Below the pieces are notes generated by a model, which worked only from the letters and a program-made list of their open reading frames with translations, had not been told where the DNA came from and did not search any database. Shown piece after piece: positions 21,740-30,795 of a stretch of 45,227 nucleotides of DNA; within the stretch, counting starts at the first letter, position 1; each line of letters begins with the position of its first letter. This stretch comes from Emiliania huxleyi CCMP1516 (taxonomy: Eukaryota; Haptophyta; Isochrysidales; Noelaerhabdaceae), in assembly GCF_000372725.1 (NCBI RefSeq), contig NW_005200507.1, positions 73,810 through 119,036 on the forward strand, read 5' to 3'. A program made the translations under genes and the position numbers.

Positions 21740-22541
21740 TTTTTTGCCCACCGACCAGCCAGGCGTGTATTCTTTTTTGCTTGGCCCGATTCCGCGCTCG
21801 GCTCTCGGGACGCTCGCCCACAGGCCGCCGGTTGGCCAAAGCACAGGTTTCGATCCGGGCCACCGCAAATTTTGATCAGCAAATTTCGAGAGGGCGGCCG
21901 CAAATTTTTAGGTAGATTTTGATTGTCAAAACGCGTCCGTTTTGCCGCAGGATAGAGCATATACAGGCAATCGTGGGCGGTCCCGCTATGGATATGCCCA
22001 ACCCACAAAATGAATACGCATCGCCTTATGCTCTGGTTTCGGGTGCGTAACCTGGTTTTCGTAGACAGGCGCAGTTATCAAAATACAGCAGATATGAAGG
22101 CCGGCCCTCACCCCGGACCTGCTCACAGCGCATATTTTCCTGTACAGACCCACTAGTGCTCTCGTGTCTTGACAGTGGGTGCGACGAACTCCCTCTCCGA
22201 AGACCGCTCGAGGTCGATGTGCGCCAACCCTCTCCGAAGATTCGTTCCTCGACGACGTCCATTCCGACTGAGGGCCAAGAAGCCCCCCCCCCCCTCTGCC
22301 CCCTCCCTATCTCCCAATTAGCCAAAGACAGGCCACCAGATCGAGTCGTCGTGGAACGAGTCGACGGTTTTCCGCCCATGCGTCTCTCTCTACGTAGATC
22401 TGGTTGTCGATCAAACGGGGCACTTTGCGAGCCGCCTCCGTCCCGTCTCGCCTGGAAGGGGAAAGCGAGATAACGTGAGGGATGTGCTTGGAGAAGCCGT
22501 GGTGGCTGGGTGCGGCGGCCACCTACTCGCGAGACCTCAAA
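21740..22541. other. Intergenic region
   Basis: A/T-richer stretch near 21755-21930 with repeated GCAAATTT words, followed by unremarkable DNA and a poly-C run at 22285-22296. No gene recognised. Confidence 0.45.
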
Positions 22542-24953
22542 TCAATGGCCGCACTTGCCTTGAAGTCTGCGGCTGGCGCTCTGTTCGCCGCCGCACGCGT
22601 CGCAGCTCTTCGCGCAGAGGTCCTTGACGACCTCGAGCTCGCAGCCCCCGATGGTGAGCAGCTCGGCGCACGTGGCGGCGGGCAAGGCGAGCTTCTCCAC
22701 AGCGGGTGCGAGAAGCTCCTCGGGGGTGTCGGTACACTCGTCGACCGCGGCAGCCTCCTGCGACAGGGTGGGTGGCAAGCGGCGGTTGCGTATAGCGGCT
22801 GGGCCGATAGCTCTACCTACTGGGCCTGCTATGTCTACCGTGGTGTGGACGAGCCGGCGCCCTGCGACTGCACAGTTTGCCTTGCGCCAGCTCTCGCAGA
22901 CGTTGGGTTCATCACAGAGTTTTTGTACGACGCCTTGGTCCTTCACCGCGCCTGAGCCGCTTTAGGACTGTACGCGCTCCAGATTTTGATCGTCGGCTGG
23001 GGGTCGAAGCAGTCGCCCTGCTCCATGCACAAGGCACTTTCCTGGGTGCAGTTCGTACCGTCGGTCTGGTAAACCTCCGAAATACCGCAGTAGCCGAGAT
23101 GCGAGCAGTAGCCCGTGCACCTGCCGTTGATCAGTGGGACGCCGCCATCGTGCTTCCCGCCCGGAAAGCAGACTGTGCAGACGCTGAACTGCGAACAGTT
23201 AACGCCGCTTTGGAGCGTGGCGGAATTTACGTTATCGAGGTAGTTCGGCGTGTTACCTGAGCATGGGCGGTGGGCAGGCTTTCGGAGGAGGTAGAGCACG
23301 CAGAGGCGAGGAGGGCGTGGGCGCACCGCAAGCGTTCCAGCCGGAGCAGTAATCCCTGCACATGCCGTTGACCAGGTCAACGCCGCCGTCGAGGGGGTTC
23401 CCAGCAACGCACCCCCTCGGCCCGCAACGTGCGGCTTCGGAGACATCCAAACCCATGCAGTTAGTACCGCCACCGCCATCAGTTAGATAGATATCAGCGG
23501 TGCCGCAGTAGCCGTAGTAGGAGCAGTACTGTGTGCACCTGCCATTCTCCAGCGCGACACCTCCATCACCTCCTCCCGCAAGACAGGAGCCGCAGAGCGC
23601 AGCCTTCTCGCAGGCCGACTGCATGAGGCTGCGACGCGCGAGCCGCCGCCGCTCCGCCATGTTGAGGCGTCGGCCGTTGCCGTGGTCCCCCCCCGCCCCT
23701 GCCGCCGCGTCCTCCTCGGCGATGTGCGAATTGACCGCCTTCTCCTCGAAGGCCTTGAGGTCGTCGTTGTTGACCGTCACCGACGTGCAGTCAGCGTCGG
23801 CGTGGCAGATGGGCGACTGAGTCCCGTCGGGGAGGACCAGGTACGCGCGCCTGGTGCCAATCAGCCGCACCTTGAAACCGACCTCGTCCTCAAGCTCGAC
23901 CGTCGTTGGTCGTGTAGTCGTCGTCCCGGTGTTGTCCACGATCGCTGTGGCCACGATCGCGAGGTTGCGGCTTACCTCCTGGCCCGACGCGGTCGTGTAC
24001 GACACGGTGAGCTGTTTGATGCGCCCGAGCGCCGCAATGTCAAACGCCGCCAGCGCGTAGAGCGGCACCTTTGCCAGCGCCGCGCCCACGTTCAGGACGG
24101 AGCCTTCCCCGTCGACGAGCATCTTGTGATCGACGTGTGTCTCCTTGGACAGGAATACGATCGCGGTGTTACCGAGGAGATTGCTTAGCAACGAGATCGC
24201 GAGGGCGACGACGAGCAAGATAGTAAACTTTCTGAACACCATGCGGAGTTTCTTCTCCTTCGCGGCCTCCTTCTGCGCGGCCTCCGCGTCGCGCTGCTTC
24301 TCCTGGACGTCGGCCACCACGTCGAGCACCTCCTCGGAGTCTAGACGGCCGTCGCCGTCCTTGTCGTACGCCGCCACCGCCGCCTTCATCGAGCCGCGAG
24401 CGGACATCTTCTTGAGGCTCACCGAGCCCAGATCGAGCTCGGCCGTTGACGAAGACGGCCCGGCCTCCTCGGGCTCCGGCGGCGACGGCGGATTCGAGGC
24501 CGGACCGGCCGGCGACACGACGCGAGTCGCCTTTGTCGAGTTGCCCATCCGGCGGCGGCGACGCTCGGCCGTCCTGCCTCGCCGCCAGCGCAGACGTGCG
24601 AAGTTGCCCACGAAAGCAAACGCGCCCACGGCGACGACGGCGGCAATCGGCAGCACAGACCCGGTCAGCCACGCGAGGGCGCTCGATGGGAGGCCCGCGG
24701 GCGCCGCCGCCGCGCCGGGGAGCAGGCAGACGGCGGCCAGGCCGCGAGCCCCTTTCCCGCTCTTCGCGGAGAGCCTGGAGGCGACGCCGGATGAGAAGGT
24801 AGAAGACGCCGCCGAGGCGACGGAGGCTGCCGAGGCGACGGCAGACGAGAAGGCCGAGGCCACCGCCGTCGGGCCAGGCACGGCGGACGCGCAATGGCCG
24901 AAGGCGGGGATGCAGACGAGGAGCAGCCACCGGAAGGCGCCCGCGGCCTCCAT
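22542..24953 (-). CDS. Membrane protein with EF-hand, hevein-like cysteine repeats and ShKT-like end
   Basis: Model (minus): 24953-23327, 23256-22952, 22757-22542; phases agree, 715 residues. N-terminus: signal peptide (MEAAGAFRWLLLVCIPAFG). Transmembrane segment one is LPIAAVVAVGAFAFVGNF, followed by a basic stretch. A canonical EF-hand loop (DKDGDGRLDSEE) leads into an Ala/Lys/Glu coiled coil, then segment two (FTILLVVALAISLLSNLLG). The distal half has three cysteine repeats of the form GVxLxNGxCxxYCSxxGYCG, resembling hevein-type chitin-binding modules, and a final six-cysteine ShKT-like module (CTD, TCAEL, GGCEL, LCAKSCDAC). A calcium-sensing surface or cell-covering protein is a reasonable guess. 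Intron 1 is GT-AG (70 bp); intron 2 has a GC donor. An alternative acceptor would lengthen exon 3. Confidence 0.75.
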
Positions 24954-25214
24954 GTAGCGCCTCTCTCGGCGCGCGTCCTGCAGAGCAGAGAGAATGGGGG
25001 CCGCCCGTGAGAGGGGTGAGGCAAGGCGCCTGCATTGGTCGGAAGCGCGAACAGCTATGTGCATGTGTGGGGTCTGAAATGAGAGGAGAGTGACGGGGGA
25101 CAAAGCTCGGACGTTGAGCCTGCGGAGGGCGGCGTCACGAGGGAGCGGGCTAAGGTTCGTGTCGGGCGAGTGTTGCAGGCGACGAGGGCCAGAGAATAAA
25201 GAGAGGCCTTGCGG

Positions 25215-25241
25215 GCGAGGGCGAGGGCGAGGGCGAGGGCG
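25215..25241. repeat. GGGCGA hexamer repeat
   Basis: About five tandem GGGCGA units. It lies in the non-coding stretch between the cysteine-repeat gene and the exon near 25.6 kb. Confidence 0.85.
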
Positions 25242-25424
25242 GCGGTGTGTGTGTAGGAGGGGGGGGGGCTGCGGCGGCGGCAATGTCGACGGCAGGGCGG
25301 CGAAGGCATCGGTGGCGGCGGTGAAGGCTGCGGCGGCACATTGCGCGGCGGAGGCGGCGGCACAACGGCGGCGGTGGCCCGGAAGTGGCAGCAACGAAGC
25401 GGCGGTGGGCGAATCGTCGTTCAT

Positions 25425-25545
25425 AGCATGGCCGCAATAGTCAGGCACGCACGGCGACGCGTCGTTCATTGCCTGGCCGCAGTACATGTCGTGCATTGTC
25501 TGGCCGCAGTAGTCAGGCACGCACGGCGACGCGATGTTCATTGCC
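25425..25545 (-). repeat. Short tandem repeat reading as (A)MNxxSPCVPDYCGx
   Basis: Three imperfect copies, one shortened, of a unit containing GCCGTGCGTGCCTGACTA on the minus strand. In the frame of the exon just upstream they read MNIASPCVPDYCGQ, MHDMYCGQ and MNDASPCVPDYCGH. The preserved frame and cysteines suggest coding use, but the DNA downstream becomes low complexity. Confidence 0.6.
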
Positions 25546-25559
25546 TGACGAGGCGCGCG

Positions 25560-25884
25560 GAATAGATGATGGCGGCGCGGTCCTCCCGGCCCCACCGCGT
25601 ACTCGCGCGCCTGCAGCCGGTCGAGGATGTCTGCGTCGCGGGCGAGGTTGTAGAACTTGAGCAGGAGGTTGAGCTGGTCGGTGATATCCAAATCGAGCTG
25701 TGAGAGCGTGGTGCGCCTGCCCACGTTGAGCATGTGTCGCAGCCAGCCCTGCTTGCCCAAGGTATCAACAGCCGAGCGCACATCCTCGAGCAGCCGCTGC
25801 AACTCGCGCATCCGGTTCGAAAACAGCACAGAATACTTCAATGTTGGCCCTGCCCCGCACTTACGCAGCATAATTTTACCCATT
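25560..25884 (-). CDS. Hypothetical helical N-terminal exon
   Basis: From an ATG at 25883 the minus strand encodes SNRMRELQRLLEDVRSAV, GWLRHMLNVGRRTT and LDLDITDQLNLLLKF in one open frame. The spacing of Leu and Trp is like the helical-bundle domains (MCAfunc/HeLo-like) at the N-terminus of some signalling proteins, but the match is loose. A perfect donor GTAAGT lies early in the frame (near 25863), so the first codons may be a separate exon. A donor near 25595 and an acceptor near 25550 would join it to the cysteine-containing repeat. Where the protein ends is unclear. It is divergent from the AP2 gene, with about 240 bp between. Confidence 0.35.
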
Positions 25885-25904
25885 CAGGCCCATCGACGAC
25901 CGCG

Positions 25905-26003
25905 TTACGCATGACGTATCATGTATCCGCATACGTATCCCCTCCTGGCGCCACAGACAGCCTGGAGGCGCTGACGTACTACGTATACGCATTATGTTTC
26001 TCC
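25905..26003. repeat. Two inverted-orientation copies of the subtelomeric TACGTA/GCGTAA motif
   Basis: GACGTATCATGTATCCGCATA near 25913 and GACGTACTACGTATACGCATTA near 25972, about 59 bp apart, resemble the reverse complement of the core of the 63-bp array at 27185-27640. They lie in the shared promoter of the two divergent genes. Confidence 0.45.
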
Positions 26004-26124
26004 ACTCGCCAAAACGCCCGCGAGACGATTGCCTGGCCAATGATTTCAGGCTCCCGCGCTGCCTTGCTCAATCCAAATCGAATCCCAATTGTCAAACTCG
26101 CGAAATTTTACGTGCGTCCGCTGC

Positions 26125-26862
26125 ATGATGGCCCCGCCTCGGACCGCGTCGTCAGAGGGCGTTATGCTGATCCCAGCCATTTCCAAGAACAGCACGACTG
26201 GCTACAAGAACGTGGCCTACGACCGCAGCAAAATGAAGTTCCAGGCGAAGGTGAAGGCTGGCGGCCAGCATGTCCGCCTCGGCTACTTCGACACCGCCGA
26301 AGAGGCGGCCACCGCCTACGCTCAGTCAGAGTACGGCCGCGCCGACGCCGCCAAGCTGCTGCAGCCCCGCCCCGCTCCCACTCCCGCTGGCGCCGAGGCG
26401 ATACGGCAGGCGGAGAGGGAGGGCCTCACCCTCACCGCCAGTAGCAGCAGCAACACCGGCTACAAAGGCGTCTGCTACCGCCCGAAGCAGAAAGGCAGCC
26501 AGAAGTACCAGCTGAATGTGAGGGTTGGAGGCAAGATGGTCAATCTCGGCTACTTCGCCACCGCCGAGGAGGCGGCGCTCTTCTACGCCCGCAGGGAGGC
26601 GGGCATGGACACGCTCGCCCGCGATCTCTCTGCGCCGCCGCTGCCGCCGTCCTCAACCTCTGCGGAGCTGCCAGTGTACGAGCTCAGCATTCTGACGCCT
26701 GAGCAAATGGCCGCCAACCCGACATATAGTCCATCGTCCAATTTGGACTATAGTCGAGCGCGTCGGAGAGGTGTTTGGAGACAGGCTCATGATTATGCAG
26801 CAGCCCTAGCGGCAGCGCCAACTTATGGCAGCCCTAGCGGCAGCGCCAGTGCGCGCACATAA
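26125..26862 (+). CDS. Double AP2-domain protein
   Basis: A single exon of about 245 residues from tandem ATGs at 26125/26128. Two AP2/ERF-type DNA-binding repeats are visible: TGYKNVAYDRSKMKFQAKV with LGYFDTAEEAATAYA (residues 23-65), and TGYKGVCYRPKQKGSQKYQ with LGYFATAEEAALFYAR (residues 110-158). The GYKGV strand start and the LGYFxTAEEAAxxYA helix are the family hallmarks. AP2 proteins are widespread in plants, apicomplexans and algae; a transcriptional role is likely, though in algae some AP2 modules come from homing endonucleases. The last 35 residues are encoded by a minisatellite (unit ACTTATGGCAGCCCTAGCGGCAGCGCCA) that continues beyond the stop up to the telomeric array, making this the last gene before it. 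Confidence 0.85.
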   Translation: MMAPPRTASSEGVMLIPAISKNSTTGYKNVAYDRSKMKFQAKVKAGGQHVRLGYFDTAEEAATAYAQSEYGRADAAKLLQPRPAPTPAGAEAIRQAEREGLTLTASSSSNTGYKGVCYRPKQKGSQKYQLNVRVGGKMVNLGYFATAEEAALFYARREAGMDTLARDLSAPPLPPSSTSAELPVYELSILTPEQMAANPTYSPSSNLDYSRARRRGVWRQAHDYAAALAAAPTYGSPSGSASART

Positions 26863-27008
26863 AGGGGGGGGGTGGGGGGGTTAGGGGGTGGCTGTCGAGG
26901 GCTATGCCCGAGTCTGTTGTTACCAGCGCACATACAATCCTAGCCAGCTTATGGCAGCCCTAGCGGCACAGCGCCAATTTATGGCAGCTCCCTAGCGGCA
27001 GCGCGAAC
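26800..27008. repeat. Subtelomeric minisatellite of about 30 bp unit
   Basis: At least four imperfect copies of CTTATGGCAGCCCTAGCGGCAGCGCCA, two inside the 3' end of the AP2 gene (near 26800 and 26823) and two near 26948-27005, interrupted by a G-rich stretch with TTAGGG at 26863-26890. Confidence 0.8.
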
Positions 27009-27162
27009 TTAGGGTTAGGGGTTAGGGTTAGGGGGGGTTAGGGGGTTAGGGGTTAGGGGTTAGGGGTTAGGGGTTAGGGGTTAGGGGTTAGGGGTTAGGG
27101 GTTAGGGGTTAGGGGTTAGGGGTTAGGGGTTAGGGGTTAGGGGTTAGGGGTTAGGGGTTAGG
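27009..27162 (+). repeat. Telomeric-type array, (TTAGGGG)n, G-rich strand on +
   Basis: About 20 units, first a few TTAGGG/TTAGGGGGG variants and then a regular TTAGGGG heptamer. The G-rich strand reads 5' to 3' on the + strand, the orientation of a right-hand chromosome end. Confidence 0.95.
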
Positions 27163-27645
27163 TGGGGCGGATGCGTCAGACGTATGCGTAATACGTGAGG
27201 CGTAACCCTTGCTGGCCGCCACTTCTCAGTCAAATCCGTCGTGCGTGTGCGTAGTACGTGGGACGTAAGGTCCCCCCGGACAGCCATGGCGAGCGATGCA
27301 TCAGACGTGTGCGTAATACATGAGGCGTAACCCCCTCTCCGCCGCCGTTCACGGTCGAGAGCGTAGTGCATGTGCGTAATGCGTCGGTCATAGGCCCACC
27401 CGGCCCCGATTTACGATCCCACTGCGTAAGACGTGTGCGTAATACACCGTGCGTAGCGCCCCGAGAGAGCCTCTCTGGCAAAGCTTACATAAAACAGATG
27501 CGTGGTGCGTGGTGCGTAGCGGCCAGAAGGTCGGTGGTAACGATGGGTGCAGAAGACGTGCGCATAATACGCAGCACATTTGAAATCACCGATCGCGCTT
27601 TCTGTCTGCACGCGTAAAGCGAGGCGTATGCGTGACGCATCACTG
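27163..27645. repeat. Degenerate tandem repeat with about 63-bp period
   Basis: A core TGCGTAATAC with flanks (GACGTG before, GTGAGGCGTAA after) occurs at 27185, 27248, 27310, 27373, 27436, 27499 and 27561. The spacings are 63, 62, 63, 63, 63 and 62 bp. The DNA between cores is hardly conserved. It starts immediately after the telomeric array. Frames across it are not protein-like. Confidence 0.85.
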
Positions 27646-28422
27646 AGCCGCCACCCGGCTTGACACGGCACCAAAATACAGGACGTATCAGCGACGTCCT
27701 ACGGACCGTGGGCATGGATGTGCATAAGGTGGCCAACAATTGCATTAGTGGCTCTTACATATCCATAGCGGGACCGCCTACCTCCCTATACAGGCGGCGA
27801 ACACCCACACACGAACGCGTTCACCTCCTCAGACACGGCTTACCGTCTTACCGACGCGGGCGCACAGCCGTCCTCGCTTAGGCCATCGCATTGCGCTCTC
27901 CCGCGACCGACCGCGTGCACCTCCCGGCTCTGTGGCGCCGATCATTTTTAGAGCAGGCGGCCGCCGGATGACGCAGCTGCGCTTTGATGGCGAGCTCATG
28001 AACGGCCTGCGTTCCTGCTCGAAGACCCGTCTTAGGCCCGTCTGGTGCCAGCCTAGTTGTCCTCCTTCTTCTTGGCCAGGTTGAGCGCGCGACCTGCGCA
28101 CGACGGGCCCGCGACGATGCCTTGGCCCGCGCAATGCTCTCTTCGCGCGCCGCCCGGTCCGCCGAGTTCGACCGCAGGGGACCGAGGCAGCCCGGGAGAG
28201 GCCACCGGAAACGGGACTGTACGCGGCACCCGCGCTCGTCGTGCCCCGGGGCGTCTTGCTGGGAGAGGTGGGCGGCGTGACAGGGCCTCTCTCGGCTGCG
28301 TGTGCCGCCCATCGGCACGCCGGTACGCAGACATCGCGACTCTGCCCGCTCGCTCTACCCTTTTGCCGCGAGAGGGCGCCGGCCGCGTGTAAGAGGTGGC
28401 TGGCGCCCTGCAGCATTTGGTT
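27646..28422. other. Non-repetitive stretch between the two telomeric arrays
   Basis: Open frames exist on the minus strand (ending with an RALNLAKKKEDN-like C-terminus near 28053) but without any recognised domain. It may hold a remnant of a mobile element. No gene can be supported. Confidence 0.4.
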
Positions 28423-28517
28423 GGGTCAGCGTTCGGTGCTGAGTCTAACTCGTCGGCGCTGGGGCCAGATCCCAGCGCAGAATTCTGCAACGCTGGCATG
28501 CAGACACAACAAGACTA
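28423..28517. repeat. Direct repeat (left copy) flanking CCCTAA array
   Basis: About 95 bp, again at 28618-28722: GGTCAGCGT, GTCGGCGCTGGGGCC, GATCCCAGCGCAGAATTCTG, CAACGCTGGC and ACACAACAAGACTAACCC. It contains the 12-bp palindrome GCAGAATTCTGC within a larger imperfect inverted repeat. Confidence 0.9.
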
Positions 28518-28616
28518 ACCCCAACCCTAACCCTAACCTCGAACCCTAACGCTTAATAACCCTAACCCCAACCCTAACCCTAACCCTAACCCTAACCCTG
28601 ACCCTAACGCTAACCC
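28518..28616 (-). repeat. Telomeric-type array, (CCCTAA)n with variants
   Basis: About 15 hexamers CCCTAA with interspersed variants (CCCCAA, CCTCGAA, CGCTTAATAA). The C-rich strand is on +, the orientation of a left-hand chromosome end and opposite to the array at 27009-27162. Confidence 0.95.
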
Positions 28617-28617
28617 T

Positions 28618-28722
28618 AGGTCAGCGTGCGGGGCTGAGTCTTAGTCGTCGGCGCTGGGGCCCGATCCCAGCGCAGAATTCTGCAACGCTGGCCGATATGT
28701 GTGGACACAACAAGACTAACCC
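28618..28722. repeat. Direct repeat (right copy) flanking CCCTAA array
   Basis: Second copy of the unit at 28423-28517, with a few substitutions and an 8-10 bp insertion near its end. Confidence 0.9.
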
Positions 28723-28989
28723 AAGAAGCCCAACTAACACCCTAGCTCTCCACATTGCACGCTAAGCACCGGGCCTCCTAGTCCTACTCGACAGTTTCGG
28801 TCAGTTGTACCTCACCGCTCTCCTCCAACGCCCCCCCCCCCCCCCCCCTCCCTGTCGGCCGACGCCGCGGCAAGCACAGGCCAAACATAAAGTCGCTCGG
28901 CCAACACGCGCGGCCGCGACGTCGCCGCGCGCAGCCCTGCGCACAGGGTGAGTTCCCGCCGTGCCGCGCTCTCTAGAGTTGTATAACTA

Positions 28990-30150
28990 ACCCTAACACC
29001 CTGACCATAGTCTGAGGGTATCCTAAAAGTTCGGCCGATTTGGGTCAAAACGCTAAAAGCACGCCTAGGCGTAGAGTTGGGGCAAAACGACAAAGTGGGC
29101 CCGCCCGGGGCAAAATGGTAAAAGTCGCGCGCCGCAGGCGCGCAAAAATTTTGCGAGGGGCGCTTTCGAGGCGAGCAGCACAGCATTTTTCTAGCCATAG
29201 TGTGCGGGAACTACTTCGCGGGACAATAGCTACTACTTACTGCACCTCCGGCGCGCGGAGCCCGGAGCGCCGATTTTTTTTTGAGACGAAATGCTAAAAG
29301 TTGGCGCTCCGAGACGATCGAAGTGGTAAATGTCGCACTCTGGGTGATGCTCTGATAAACCCTCCGGATCTTCGACAAAGGTCGGATATTTCTTTTTTCA
29401 AAGTGCAAGGTGTGAATAAGAGGTTTATGATAGGGCTACTACGACGAACTATGCGGCAATCGACTGGGCGCCTGGCGCCCGACCACCCCCGCGCAAAGAC
29501 CTCGTAGTAGCCCTCCCCGTAACCGACTTGGCCGGAGACGTGTTCAAGGCCGCTGTCGCCGCGCAGAGATCGGCGCGAGCAGTCGCTCGAGGTGCTCTAC
29601 TGGCTGGCGGTGCTCAAGGGGCAGGCGCACACGCTGGCCGAGGACACGGTCGTCAACACACCGACACCATCCCCGCGGGCTATCTCGTGGTCAAGGCGCA
29701 GTGGCTTCAGGCTCGAGCAACGCGAGTGCGAGGGCAAGCTTCGCTCCTACACGCTGCTCGAGGCCGAGACGCTCATCATCGTGAATCACATGGTGCGGCT
29801 GGCGGGCTTGCGCTTCTCGCCCGGGCGGCCCTGCGGACCGCCAGCTGAGGAGCGCGCGCGAGAAGCTCTATATTGGCCTACAGACGCATTACTCGCTCGA
29901 GGGCGTGCTGCAGTGAAGACTTATTGACCTTGTTTGGAGGCGTCGATTTGTGCAAAAATGTGTGTTAGAGTGCGCTAGATGGCAAAATTTTCTTCGCCTC
30001 CGGCGGGGCCGCTCGCCGCGGGGCTAGAGAGTGACTTTTGTCGATGTCGGCTAGAAGTGCTGCACGTTTTTCAGAATTTCACCCCTCTCCCCTGACCCGA
30101 TCAGAAGTCTAAAAGCACCCGAGGCTCCAGAAACCTAACCCTCAGACTAT
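28990..30150. mobile_element. Possible degenerate element with short terminal inverted repeats
   Basis: CATAGTCTGAGGGT at about 29006-29019 is repeated in inverse orientation (ACCCTCAGACTATG) near 30138-30151, and both copies sit beside telomere-like CCCTAA words. The inside has repeated TAAAAGYNCG words (29024, 29052, 29116, 29293 and, inverted in context, near 30104), lower GC, and a broken coding stretch at 29528-29930. This could be a non-autonomous transposon or a subtelomeric repeat block; no target duplication could be confirmed. Confidence 0.35.
29528..29930 (+). pseudogene. Decayed coding fragment of unknown family
   Basis: Protein-like stretches appear in more than one frame: LEVLYWLAVLKGQAHTLAED, then TIPAGYLVVKAQWLQ in a second frame, then CEGKLRSYTLLEAETLIIVN back in the first, then EKLYIGLQTHYSLEGVLQ before a stop in a third. 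The switching over about 400 bp without splice sites indicates frameshift decay. No family is recognised. Confidence 0.4.
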
Positions 30151-30795
30151 GACCCTGACGGACCCTAATAACCCTATAAACCCACGACCCTCCCAACTCC
30201 ACACCGCAAATTTGAGGGTTATTTCAGTGACGAAATAAATTTTTTGGACCCTGTCGGCGGGCCATTTCAAAGAGGGTCATTTCAACAACTCTTTGCAGGC
30301 ATGACCCTCAGTGAAATGGCGGTGCCGGTGGCGCTGCGCGCGGCGCCCCGCCGGGCCCCTTTTGTCCGTATCCGTTCCTCTAGATACACATATATTGCAA
30401 ACTAGGTGTGCAGAGATGTCAATCATCGCTGTCCCATTATCCTCTCTCACGCCGACGTGTGCAGGGGTGGATCGACACGACGGCGAGTGAGCGTCAGGAG
30501 CGCAGCGTGACATATTGGGGGAGGGGTGGCAAAGATCGGAGACGCTCTCCAGGTGATGCGTAGATTGCGCCTTTGCGCGAGGCGTGATGCCAGTCGCGCA
30601 GATGGGTCGCGGGGGCGGGAGGGGGAAGGGGCACGCGGGGTTGTGTGTGCGAGGATCGTGTTGCGAAGAAGGGGGGGGGGGGGGGGGATCGGGGGCGTCA
30701 AGGCCCCCTACATGCTGCTGCCCGGCGGCCGATAGGCCCAGGAGGGTCCAGCGCGACTAGACCGGCTGCGAGTACAGCCTGCGGGGGCTTGCCCC
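30151..30795. other. Intergenic region with poly-G tract
   Basis: A/T-richer DNA with more degenerate CCCTAA-like words near 30155-30195, then a run of about 17 G at 30671-30687. No gene recognised. Confidence 0.5.
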
